This document shows, piece after piece, positions 34,617 through 43,758 of a stretch of DNA of 64,000 nucleotides. Under the pieces are notes generated by a model that was not told the DNA's origin, did not search any database, and saw only the letters and a list, made by a program, of their open reading frames with translations. Every line of letters begins with the position of its first letter. The first letter of the stretch is position 1. A program made the translations under genes and the position numbers. Source of the stretch: Anthracocystis setariae (taxonomy: Eukaryota; Basidiomycota; Ustilaginomycetes; Ustilaginales; Ustilaginaceae); NCBI GenBank assembly GCA_928724745.1, contig CAKMXJ010000032.1:1550001-1614000 (forward strand), read 5' to 3'.

Positions 34617-35312
34617 CTAGTGCAGACCATCGACATGACCGATGAGGAAGTCAGCGCCGGAGAGGCTGCAGCCCGCATCACAATCCTGCGGCCTGTACTT
34701 AACGGTGAGGCTGTGGTCGTCTGCGAAGCTCCAGTAATTGTGTGCCTCAGGAGCGCCAACCGTTCCGGCATCCACGGGACCCTGAACATTACCGATGAAA
34801 TCGACAGTGTAGAAGTAGTTGAATGGAGCTTTCTGGAACTGGAAATGCTGCTTATCTTCGACGCCGCCGAACTGTGCACGATCGGTGAAGCGGCATTCTT
34901 CGAGCTTGACGCCGACAGGGTTGCCAGTGAGTGCGCAGGTCTCGACAGTGACACATCTGCCGTCAGAGGATCTGATGTGACCCTGCCAGGTGTCGACGGA
35001 GAAGTTGTCGACGTGCGGAGGGGGCTGGTAGGCGCATTGCATGAGTTCGAACGAGGGAGCAGCAGACACGTCGTCACCGGAGCTGACGAGGTGACCATCG
35101 GCTGATGGCGCGACGGTGTTCATGGGGAAGGTAGGGTGGTAGATCGGAGGACGGCCGCCGATATACCAGCCGAGCTTGGCTTGTCCGAGACTCTTGCATT
35201 GAGGCATGCATTGAGGTGCAGCGACGGGGCCCAAGGGAGCACCGAGAGCAGCAGGCGCAAGCGTAAGCGCAACAGCCGCAGCGGAAGCGACGAGGACAGA
35301 CTTGGAGTGCAT
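34617..35312 (-). CDS. Secreted paralogue D
   Basis: A 231-aa predicted secreted protein, the longest of the four. The signal peptide is MHSKSVLVASAAAVALTLAP then AALGA. Family motifs: CKSLGQAKLGW, FELMQCA, WQGHIRSSDGRCVTVETC, CRFTDRAQFGGVEDKQHFQF, DFIGNVQGPV and NYWSFADDHSLTV. It has extra cysteines around residues 35-39 and near the C-terminus (DCDAGC). The core promoter with the shared TATA element lies at 35448-35466. A distant region, 35520-35580, resembles the far-upstream part of A, pointing to duplication of gene plus promoter. Confidence 0.8.
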   Translation of the reverse strand: MHSKSVLVASAAAVALTLAPAALGAPLGPVAAPQCMPQCKSLGQAKLGWYIGGRPPIYHPTFPMNTVAPSADGHLVSSGDDVSAAPSFELMQCAYQPPPHVDNFSVDTWQGHIRSSDGRCVTVETCALTGNPVGVKLEECRFTDRAQFGGVEDKQHFQFQKAPFNYFYTVDFIGNVQGPVDAGTVGAPEAHNYWSFADDHSLTVKYRPQDCDAGCSLSGADFLIGHVDGLH

Positions 35313-36429
35313 TGTCGAAGAAAGCGCTTGACAGAGGTGTCTTGAAGGTTACGTTGAGATGGTAGGAAGCGGGAGAACACAAGAGATTGTGTAAGAGATG
35401 AAAAGATCGGATGATGTGGAAAGTGAGGATCGACCATGCCAGATCGTCCGGCTTATATGCTTTTCAACACATCAAGAGATGATTGTAGGGCTTCACATAT
35501 CAGCATTGCATGTTCCAAGTAGAGGAAGTGTCTCTTCACATTCGAGAACTTGTCAAAAGGATGTGGTATTCGGGAGGCCAATATCGAGCCAGCAGACCGA
35601 TGAAGGCCGGAGTGACATGGAGCTGCAAGCTTCATCTGTGTAGCAAACCTGTTCGGAAGGCCTGTTGAATTACGGCTTTGGATGGACTCCGCTTCAACTC
35701 AACTCGTCTTACCTGTGCCTTACCTGTTGTGTGTATTCCGTGCCAAGTTGAGCACCAAAGCCGAATTTGAGTTGGCGTCGCTTACAGCATTCTAACGAAT
35801 GTGAATGACGGCGAAAATCCCACGCCGACTTTACACTCCGCAACTGACCTTCAGGTTCTCAATCGCCTGAACCGCTCAAGCACTGGTTGACGGTGTTCGG
35901 AAACCCAGCGACTTCGGTGTTGGTGGACTACGCCGGGACCTTACCTCTTCGACACAAGCAGCTGACAGGTGCCAAACTTTATCGCAACAGTGTGTTCCTG
36001 GAATGCTATGCAGATCAATCAAAATTCACATCATCAGGGTCTTTTCGACGTTTGCCTGGCGAATCCAATACGACTCGAGAGCGCCAGGAACGAAAGCAAC
36101 GCCGATCAACACCGCGAAACACCATCACCGTCGCCAACCCTCTCTGAACACTCCGAGGAGATCTCCTTCCGCCAACATGAAAAATGGCTCGAAATCATTC
36201 ATATGATGCACAGCCTGAGAAAGGGCCCTGCAATGAAAAAGCTACTCGTTGAGCTCCATCAACATTGAGAGCCGCGCCGGACGTGTGCACCTCTTCTCGC
36301 TAACAGAACTACAAGGTTGCATATCATCCCATAATCGAACTTGTGTCGTTGAAACTACACACCATCACGGCCTGGACACACTTTACTGCTAAAAACATCG
36401 AATCCGATCGCATATCGAATTGCATCGAA
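35313..36429. other. Promoter of D and gap to SF3A1
   Basis: 1.1 kb. The leader and TATA of D occupy 35313-35470, with far-upstream similarity to A to about 35580. The rest, 35640-36429, shows only short unsupported frames on the plus strand and the 3' flank of SF3A1. Confidence 0.45.
35448..35466 (-). promoter_or_regulatory. TATA-type core promoter of secreted D
   Basis: Minus strand TTGAAAAGCATATAAGCCGG at 35447-35466, about 136 nt upstream of the ATG, sharing GAAAAGCATA(T/A)AAGCCGGAC with B over 18 of 19 bases. Confidence 0.65.
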
Positions 36430-38529
36430 CTATTTAGTCAACTCAATCGCTACCCGATCGCCATCTTGCAGATTCCAATAAGCCAACGTCTGCTTGAGCG
36501 TTGCAGGCTTACCATTGACCTTGATCTTGATCTTACTAGCAGCGACTGTGCTGTTCATCAAATCTTGATGGACATAGTCTCGCAACGTGGCAACCGTCGA
36601 CTTGAGCGCGGCCTCGTATGGTTCCTCTCTGTCCGGAAGTGTGAGCGTGATCGTTACCGTGGACTTGGAACTGTGTGCTTCGAGCCAAGCTTTTTCCGCA
36701 TGAAGCGTTCCATCGCTCTTCTTGGCAAGTGGACTCGCAGAGCCCTGCGGTGCAGGGCGTGAGGGTGGAGGCGTGAGGTCAGTTTCAGCTGGGCGTTTGA
36801 CACCTGCGGAAGACGAGGGCTCTGGTGTTGGTGATTGGGCAGTTCCCGTTGGTTTCGATGGTAGGGAAGAGCCTTTCGGTAATGTGATCGGTTCATCGTC
36901 ACCATCCATGTCGGCCTCTTGTCCTGCATTATCCATACCGGGAAACTGAGGACCGTACTCCGGCAGCACCTGCACTGGCTTGCCTGAGACCCTGAGCATC
37001 TCCTGCTCCAAGCCGACATTCTTTGCAATCATCTCCCTCGCCGCAGCCCTCGACTTGGCGTGACCGTCCCAGATGATCTTTTCCTTCTCCTTGGCCAACC
37101 TCCTCTCCTCTGCCTCTCTGCGCTGCCGCGCTTCCTCATCCTCGTCATCACGAGCAGTGGCGAGCTGCTTGAGATAGTAGGTGGGGTCTGCGCCTGCTGG
37201 CAATGTGGCTTGTTGCGCCTTCTTGGCTTCGAGTTGTTGTCGCTGTTCACGGTAAGCCGGATTGAGCAGCTCGAAACGGACGTGCTCGGCCATTTCGTCG
37301 ATGGCAACTTCGTCCCCGCACACAGGACATTTGGTGGTCGCCACTGAAGCAGGCTTGGCGCGCGAAGCAAAACCACGAGGGACGTAGTCTTTGCGCACTT
37401 TGATCGTTCCGCCCGTACCGCTCGGATTCGGAACCTCTTCGACAATCGGAGCCACGGAAGAAGATGGCCGACCGGGCATGACCATTTCTTCAACGTCCTC
37501 GTCCTCGCCAGCAGCTTCGGTCTCCATGATTATGCTAGCCATCTTCTTTTGTGCTAGAGTCATAGAGTCCATCTCTCGCAGCGAACGTGGGGGTGGTAGA
37601 TCGATGTGTTGATCCGTCTCGGTAAGCTCAACCGTGCCGACGACGACAAAGTCCTGCCAGTCGATCTCGTTGAACGCGTGTCGCTGCTTTTCTTGGTCTT
37701 GGTCCTGCTTCTTGCGCTGTTCTCGTGTGTACTTTTCCCACTCTGCTCTTGCCTTGACCTGCTCCAAAAGCTGCGGTCTAGCTCCACCTTTTCCAGCACC
37801 AAGGGTGCTACTCGATTTGGCGCGGTGCTGAGCTATGGACTCGGCATGGGTGGTACCGTAAGCGCCGAGCTGCACACGCTCGAGAAGAGCGGGAGATGGA
37901 GAGATGACCTTGTGGTACTGGTCAACAAGATGGTTGAAGTAAGAAAAGAGCGAGTGGGTTGGACGTAGGAACTCGAATTGGTACGACTTGGACTCGCGTG
38001 CCAGAAGTGAAGTGGCGAAAGAGCGACCCTTGCGTGCGGTGAAGAGCGCGGTGAGTTTGAGAACGTCGAGGTCGACAGCAGTGATGTTGGGAAGATCGGC
38101 AGAGAATTCGAATGGTTGTGGCTCTGGTGGCGCCTGGGTGGATGGACCAGCTTCTGCATTGGAGCGTTCCGCCAAAGATCCAGCTTGGACGCCCGAGGAA
38201 GAGGCGTCCTGTTGATCGGCGACTGGGGTGAGAGTCTCTCCTCGTCTGACAGCATCACGGCGAGATGCGTAGTATGCATGGTAAGCGTCGTCTTGCTTGA
38301 GAAACGCAAACTTAGGGTTGTTTGCCTCGGCAGCCTTGATGTTGGCCTCGAAAGAAGGATCCTTCTTGGCGATAAGTTCGGCAGCCTTATCGATTGTCCG
38401 TCTCAACTGCGGAGGCGGGTAGATGATGCCACCAGTCGAGCCGATCTTGAAGCTAGACGATGCCGAGGTAGATGCAAGTGTGTTGTCCGTGCCATGAGCC
38501 GGTGCCGGAAGGTTGATTGCCGGAGCCAT
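36430..38529 (-). CDS. SF3A1: Splicing factor 3A subunit 1 (PRP21/SF3A1)
   Basis: A 699-aa U2 snRNP component of the SF3a complex, needed for prespliceosome formation. SURP1 lies at about 42-98 (LRRTIDKAAELIAKKDPSFE, FAFLKQDDAYHAYY) and SURP2 at about 145-215 (LKLTALFTARKGRSFATSLL, FEFLRPTHSLFSYF). The SF3a60-binding/PRP21 region follows, with VVGTVELTETDQHIDLPPPR. A C-x2-C motif (KCPVCGDEVAIDEMAEHVRF) lies near 400. A C-terminal ubiquitin-like domain, about 615-699, ends NLQDGDRVAIELTK. Yeast Prp21 lacks this domain; human SF3A1 has it. The frame continues upstream with a Leu run from an ATG at 38703, but the conserved protein starts at MAPAINLPAP. Confidence 0.95.
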   Translation of the reverse strand: MAPAINLPAPAHGTDNTLASTSASSSFKIGSTGGIIYPPPQLRRTIDKAAELIAKKDPSFEANIKAAEANNPKFAFLKQDDAYHAYYASRRDAVRRGETLTPVADQQDASSSGVQAGSLAERSNAEAGPSTQAPPEPQPFEFSADLPNITAVDLDVLKLTALFTARKGRSFATSLLARESKSYQFEFLRPTHSLFSYFNHLVDQYHKVISPSPALLERVQLGAYGTTHAESIAQHRAKSSSTLGAGKGGARPQLLEQVKARAEWEKYTREQRKKQDQDQEKQRHAFNEIDWQDFVVVGTVELTETDQHIDLPPPRSLREMDSMTLAQKKMASIIMETEAAGEDEDVEEMVMPGRPSSSVAPIVEEVPNPSGTGGTIKVRKDYVPRGFASRAKPASVATTKCPVCGDEVAIDEMAEHVRFELLNPAYREQRQQLEAKKAQQATLPAGADPTYYLKQLATARDDEDEEARQRREAEERRLAKEKEKIIWDGHAKSRAAAREMIAKNVGLEQEMLRVSGKPVQVLPEYGPQFPGMDNAGQEADMDGDDEPITLPKGSSLPSKPTGTAQSPTPEPSSSAGVKRPAETDLTPPPSRPAPQGSASPLAKKSDGTLHAEKAWLEAHSSKSTVTITLTLPDREEPYEAALKSTVATLRDYVHQDLMNSTVAASKIKIKVNGKPATLKQTLAYWNLQDGDRVAIELTK

Positions 38530-39444
38530 TGTGGCTGGTTTCCAGAGTGGAGAGTGGATCGATTGCCAGACGAAATGTGTAGAGATGAGGGTGGGAAGCA
38601 AAAAGGAAACGAGGAGCAGCAGCAGCAACAGCAACAGCACAAGAAAGTGGAGTTGCGTGGTTGCCGTCCAAAAATTGTGGGTTTGTGTGAACGCGAGTGA
38701 CATCGGTTGCTCCGATCGTATCGAATCGTACATTACTGTACTGTACTGTACTGTATCCGATTTGACTCGAACTCAGTTGTGATGGTTGCAGTCTGATCGG
38801 TGATTGCGAAGAAAATCAAGACTCGATTTCTGATCAATTTTTAGACGCAACTGCACAGCGCGGCGGCATGCGGCAAGAGCGGTGTGTGTCAGAGCGAAAC
38901 AGCGGGCTCGAGCTGAGCTGAGCTTGATTGATTGATTGATTGATTGACTGACACTGACTCAACGCTCGGTTGTCTAAAAAAGTGACTCGCACACCCTGTC
39001 AACCTTGGCACCACCATCTCTCGACAACATCCTATCGTCTGCTATCTCAAGCAATCGCCCACGCTCTGCTCACACCAAACGCAGCACTGCCGAGCGTTGC
39101 TTTCGACGACAACCACCGGCAAGCTCCATTGTCTTGATCGGTATCGCGGCTGCAACCATAGCCCCACAACCCACTGCAACCCACCTTCTTGGTTCCACGC
39201 GCGTTGACTTTACATCACTTCAAGCGCTAGGCACGTCTAGGTTGCGCGCACGACTTCATTTCAACCGACGTCTGCTCCAGCGCTTGGCTTATCTCGACTT
39301 CCAGCGATCCGTCCCAAAGCCTTGCCGTATATAGATCAGCTCAGCCCCAATCATGGCCTTGGTACGTTCTCTCACTCCGCCTCGTCCTCATCTGGTTCTC
39401 ATTCTAGCTCAAACTCAACTGACATCTCGCATATACCGTCCATC
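38530..39444. promoter_or_regulatory. Divergent SF3A1 / TRP2 intergenic region
   Basis: 0.9 kb with both promoters. A TACTG repeat lies at 38734-38755 and a GATT x5 repeat near 38926-38946. Two Ser/Pro-rich open stretches near the TRP2 start reflect leader composition. A possible 9-nt first exon of TRP2 lies at 39353-39361. Confidence 0.5.
38734..38755. repeat. (TACTG)n repeat
   Basis: Four overlapping TACTGTA words in a 22-bp pentamer array, about 205 bp upstream of the SF3A1 ATG. Confidence 0.85.
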
Positions 39445-40980
39445 ATGACGATGATCTGTGATCCGCAGCACGCTCTCAAACCCTCCTTGGAGCAAGTGCA
39501 ATCCGCCCTTCTTGCCTCGGAACCAGCTGGCAACATCATCCCCATCTATACCTCACTCCCTTCCGACCTGCTCACTCCCGTCACCGCCTACCTCAAACTC
39601 TCCAATGGCGCAGATACTACGCGCCGCTCTTTCCTCTTCGAGTCCGTGACAGGTGGTGAAAAGATTGGCCGCTACTCGTTCCTCGGCTCGGACCCTCTCA
39701 AGATCGTCCGCACTGGCCCTGGTCTCGATGCCGAAGGTGACCCCCTCCTCGCCATCGAAAAGCAACTCAGCCCTTACAAATACATTCCCGTCCACGGTCT
39801 ACCCACATTCACCGGCGGTGCTATCGGGTATATCTCGTATGACTGCGTGCAGTATTTTGAACCTCGAACAAAGCGCGACCTCAAGGACGTGCTCGGCATT
39901 CCAGAATGCGTCTTCATGCTAGCCGACACTCTCGTTGTGTTCGACCACGTCTTTTCCACGCTTCGTTGCGTTTCTCATGTTCACCTTCCCGCCTCGCTCT
40001 CGGGCAAAGCCACTGCGGCCGATGTCGAAGCGCTTTACACCCAGGCTTCGGACAAGATCAACCGCCTCATCAAAACGCTCACTTCGGCCGCCACCCCTCT
40101 CCCCACGCAGCCCGAGATCTTGACCGGTCAGGAAGCCATCTCCAACGTTGGCAAAGCCGGCTACGAAAGTTTCGTCACCTCGCTGCGCAAAAACATCGTC
40201 AAGGGTGACATCATTCAGGCCGTCCCATCGCAGCGCCTCAAACGTCGCACCACACTCCACGCCTTTAACTGCTACCGACATCTGCGCCAGGTCAACCCGT
40301 CGCCATACATGTTCTACGTCGACTGTGGCGATTGTCAGCTGGTCGGCGCGTCGCCGGAGACGCTGTGCAAGATCGAAGCCGGCAAGGTGGCCGTACATGC
40401 GATTGCGGGTACTGTGAAACGTGGCTCGAGCGATGAAGAAGACGCACACCTCGCTGCACAACTGGCCAACAGTGTCAAAGACCAGGCGGAACATGTCATG
40501 CTCGTCGACCTGGCGCGAAACGACATCAACCGCGTCTGCGACCCATCAACCACCCAGGTCGAAACATTCATGCAGGTCGAGAAGTTCTCGCACGTCATGC
40601 ATCTTACCTCGCGCATCACTGGCCAGCTCCGTCAAGGGAAATCGCGCTTCGATGCATTGCGTAGCATCTTCCCTGCCGGAACCGTGTCGGGTGCACCCAA
40701 GATCCGCGCCATCGAACTCGTCAGTGAGCTCGAGCAGGAAAAGCGCGGCGTGTATGCGGGCGCGGTTGGTCGAATCGATTTTGCGGATAAGGAGATGGAC
40801 GTGTGTATCGCCATTCGGACCATGACGTTTAAGGATGGGTATGCGTATTTGCAGGCTGGCGGCGGGATTGTGTACGATAGTGTGGAGGAGGACGAATATG
40901 TCGAGACGATCAACAAGTTGGGTGCGAATATTAGATGCATACAACAGGCAGAGCAGTATTACTTGGCTCAGCAGCAATAG
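39445..40980 (+). CDS. TRP2: Anthranilate synthase component I
   Basis: A 511-aa chorismate-utilising enzyme that starts the tryptophan branch. Component II (the glutamine amidotransferase) is not in this window. The N-terminal feedback region has [19 protein letters not shown]. The catalytic barrel shows [68 protein letters not shown] and AGGGIVYDS. Length matches yeast Trp2, 507 aa. The start used is ATG 39445 ([13 protein letters not shown]). An alternative is a 9-nt exon at 39353-39361 (M-A-L) spliced by GTACGT to AG at 39467-39468, giving [12 protein letters not shown]. Both keep the same frame and the core is unaffected. Confidence 0.95.
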   Translation: MTMICDPQHALKPSLEQVQSALLASEPAGNIIPIYTSLPSDLLTPVTAYLKLSNGADTTRRSFLFESVTGGEKIGRYSFLGSDPLKIVRTGPGLDAEGDPLLAIEKQLSPYKYIPVHGLPTFTGGAIGYISYDCVQYFEPRTKRDLKDVLGIPECVFMLADTLVVFDHVFSTLRCVSHVHLPASLSGKATAADVEALYTQASDKINRLIKTLTSAATPLPTQPEILTGQEAISNVGKAGYESFVTSLRKNIVKGDIIQAVPSQRLKRRTTLHAFNCYRHLRQVNPSPYMFYVDCGDCQLVGASPETLCKIEAGKVAVHAIAGTVKRGSSDEEDAHLAAQLANSVKDQAEHVMLVDLARNDINRVCDPSTTQVETFMQVEKFSHVMHLTSRITGQLRQGKSRFDALRSIFPAGTVSGAPKIRAIELVSELEQEKRGVYAGAVGRIDFADKEMDVCIAIRTMTFKDGYAYLQAGGGIVYDSVEEDEYVETINKLGANIRCIQQAEQYYLAQQQ

Positions 40981-41343
40981 CGATTCAACTCGTGAGCACA
41001 GCTCTCGTTCTCTCTCTGGCAATCATATACACACACATGCAAAGCAAACGAACGAGTGCGATTCAGCGCTACATGCAAATAGTGGATTGAAAGCATCAGA
41101 TCAAAAGAACGGGCCCGGCCGAGACTCATTCACAGGCACATTTTCTCCCTCACACGGTGGAAACAAACGAGTGATATCACTACCACCACCGATTGCATCA
41201 GGACTTTGAACTTGAATTACCAAACAAGGTCATGAACCTAACCAAGGCTCACTCACACTCACACACACACTCTCTCCCTCCCTCAAACGATATCAGTGAA
41301 TGAAAGTGATAATGCTGCTACTAGCGAGTGTGAACTTCAAGCA
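40981..41343. other. Convergent gap, TRP2 / 804-aa protein
   Basis: 363 bp of 3' flanks with CA/CT-rich simple sequence (about 41026-41037 and 41250-41284). No gene. Confidence 0.5.
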
Positions 41344-43758
41344 TCAAATCAACGGCATAGCCCCAGCCAACACCCCCTCACTTCTATACCACAACCTATC
41401 CCTCCCCACCTTTTCTTTCTGCTCATCTCTTTGTGCCTCGATCACGGACACAGTCTTTCGCCTCTGCACCGAAGGGATAATACTCTCCTCATCATACGCC
41501 ACCCTCAAATGACTACCTGCCGCTCCAGGCGACGATGCACTCGACTTGGACGCCAAGCCGACCATCCTGGAAAACCTTTTCGACCTGTCCGCCTCGACCA
41601 GCTTGGTGATGTTCTTAAAAAACCCTCTGCTGTTCAGTTCGAGACTTTTCAGCGACAGCTTCTTTGTCAGTGGCCTTCTTGACGAAAACGAATAGAGATG
41701 ATCGCTATCGCCCGATCCACCAACGCGTTCGGCTTGACGACGTGCATCGTGTTCCTGAACCTCGCTCTTGGACATCCGAGAGGCATTCAAAAAGTCGGCC
41801 ATCGATATCTCCGGCAACGCTCGACGAGCTTTCACCGCCGAGTACACGTCAAAACTATCTTCCTCCTCTCCGTCTTCCTCCTCGCCGTCGGAGCCATGTT
41901 CACTACGAGACGCCTCGAAGCGTTGACCAGCCGGCGCCGAAACCGCAATCGACGGGTTCCTCTTTCGAAGACTCGAAATGCTAACACCGACCTTAGGCTT
42001 TTCCATCGCTTCAGGCGCGATGCTGACCACCTTAACAGAGCGAGCAGGCTGCGCAGTGCGAGTCTGCTGAGGCTCCACCTTCCTATCCTTGCGCGCAGGC
42101 GAAGCAGCGCGAAGTTCGAGACCGTGAGACAGTCTTGAAATCGCATCCTCGTATTGATCGAGCTCATCCTCCTCATTGAAGCTGTGACCCGCTTCTGATC
42201 GACCACCAGTGCTGCTGTGACGACTACGAGACGACGTCACACCCGCAGCTGCTGCGGGGAACATGTCGCTGCTACTGAGCATCGAGAGGACATTGCGACG
42301 CAAAATATCGAGCTCGGTCTCGACCTTGATCTTTTCCTCGCTGACACGCTTCAGCGACTCGGCAAGTATATCCGCACGCAGCAGCGCAAAGGTGAGAGCG
42401 GATCGCAGAGCATTCACCTCATCCGAGGGAGCTGTCGCCTCAGCCACATCCAAAGCCGCACCTTCGGCCACAGCCGATCTGACCTCGTTAAGATTCGTGC
42501 TGCTCTTCGGCTGTGCCAGCACACGAATAGCCTCCATGGTGGAGAGCGACGAGATCCAGCTGGATGACTGCTTGGGAGATCCCTCAGGGGTGGTGCTTAG
42601 GTCGGGAGGAGAAGAGACATTCGCAGATTCGACAAGCGGAGCCTCATCCTTCTTCCCCACCATGTCGGACCCTTTCTGAACATCCTCGAGCTCGGGCACC
42701 GACTCGCGGTACGAGTGGTTGCGCTGAGGCTTCATAGACGAAGCGGAGCCCCTACTGTCGGAAGGAGAGACTCTACCTTGCTTGTCACCCACACTGGATT
42801 TCCTTGGCGAAGCGACAGCCGTGATCTGCGACATGAACGAGTCCTTGCTGAAATTGGCCAACAGCGGCGAGCCTGGCATCGATCTGTCAAAGCAATTCTC
42901 GAGAAACCTGAGGTGCTCGAGCGCATCCTTGGGTGTCAGCACTTGCTTCTGTGCATCACCCACAATGGAACCTATCGGCTTGTCTTGAGCTACCGTAGCC
43001 ATCGGGGTGGCAGGAGTTGCAACGGTTGTTGAAGTAATGGAGCGACTCTCGCTGAGCTGTGGAGTGGACAAGTTCGAGGTCGAGATGGACAATTCAGATT
43101 TGTCCTTCTTATTGTTACCGGCTTGGCCTGATCGGATACTGCTGGCGGTGCTGGAGTAAAAGCGGTGAAATTGCTCGTCGGCACTGTCAGACTCAGACTT
43201 GGGTTGAGTCATGGTGGTCAGCGCTGCTGTGCGGGAAGCTGTGACAGCACTGACGGATCGAGACCTCGGCTCGACTCTCATTGGGACGTGCGCTGGTCGA
43301 AGCTCGGCAAGGAGCGATTGAACGAGCTCGACGTGCTCAGAGGGAGTGAGACTGGTAATAAAATGGCTGGCAGTGTTGACAATGCGTCGAGGAACCTTGC
43401 TTTGAGCGACGACCGAATGAGATCTGCTGCTTCTATAAGTGATCGCAACGCTGCCGAGGGGGGGCGAGCTCGCACTGGGTGTAGGTGGAAGGGCGGAAGA
43501 GGGAGGCGGGATGGGCGAGGGCATAGAGCGAGGCGAGCAGCTACTGCTTGGGTCACCGACGGCAGCGTCAAGGTCGTTGGACTGGGCGAGTTTGCCCTCT
43601 TGCACCGAATTGGTCCTGCGGTCACTTTTGGATGGTACGACGCGAGCCGCAAGAGCTGAACAATGCGAAAGATCTGTAGCTGCGAGATCCTGCGCTGCAT
43701 TGAAAGACTGCGAGGGGTCAAAGCCCTTGGCTAGCTCAGTCTGATATTGACGGCTCAT
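41344..43758 (-). CDS. 804-aa Ser-rich coiled-coil protein, unknown
   Basis: I do not recognise a family. The protein is rich in Ser, Ala and Pro, with long disordered stretches. A likely coiled coil near the middle reads EVNALRSALTFALLRADILA, then ESLKRVSEEKIKVETELDIL. An acidic segment (DGEEEDGEEEDSFDVYSAVK) precedes a conserved-looking C-terminal region (ISMADFLNASRMSKSEVQEH; RRPLTKKLSLKSLELNSRGF). The lack of membrane segments and the Ser/Arg-rich composition suggest a cytoplasmic or cytoskeletal phosphoprotein, but this is only composition. The start is the first ATG. It lies upstream of CDC42 in the reverse sense, with a 2.4 kb gap, so co-transcription is not implied. Confidence 0.7.
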   Translation of the reverse strand: MSRQYQTELAKGFDPSQSFNAAQDLAATDLSHCSALAARVVPSKSDRRTNSVQEGKLAQSNDLDAAVGDPSSSCSPRSMPSPIPPPSSALPPTPSASSPPLGSVAITYRSSRSHSVVAQSKVPRRIVNTASHFITSLTPSEHVELVQSLLAELRPAHVPMRVEPRSRSVSAVTASRTAALTTMTQPKSESDSADEQFHRFYSSTASSIRSGQAGNNKKDKSELSISTSNLSTPQLSESRSITSTTVATPATPMATVAQDKPIGSIVGDAQKQVLTPKDALEHLRFLENCFDRSMPGSPLLANFSKDSFMSQITAVASPRKSSVGDKQGRVSPSDSRGSASSMKPQRNHSYRESVPELEDVQKGSDMVGKKDEAPLVESANVSSPPDLSTTPEGSPKQSSSWISSLSTMEAIRVLAQPKSSTNLNEVRSAVAEGAALDVAEATAPSDEVNALRSALTFALLRADILAESLKRVSEEKIKVETELDILRRNVLSMLSSSDMFPAAAAGVTSSRSRHSSTGGRSEAGHSFNEEDELDQYEDAISRLSHGLELRAASPARKDRKVEPQQTRTAQPARSVKVVSIAPEAMEKPKVGVSISSLRKRNPSIAVSAPAGQRFEASRSEHGSDGEEEDGEEEDSFDVYSAVKARRALPEISMADFLNASRMSKSEVQEHDARRQAERVGGSGDSDHLYSFSSRRPLTKKLSLKSLELNSRGFFKNITKLVEADRSKRFSRMVGLASKSSASSPGAAGSHLRVAYDEESIIPSVQRRKTVSVIEAQRDEQKEKVGRDRLWYRSEGVLAGAMPLI

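Noticed and set aside
28380..35312. Ricin-B lectin assignment for the secreted family
   Set aside because: Only the spacing of G-x-C, Cys and QHFQF resembles a beta-trefoil; exact QxW repeats are absent, so it is kept as a guess and not as the product name.
38530..38733. N-terminal extension of SF3A1 with a Leu run
   Set aside because: Conserved protein begins at MAPAINLPAP; the extension covers likely leader and the TACTG repeat, and an SF3A1 membrane or signal segment makes no sense.
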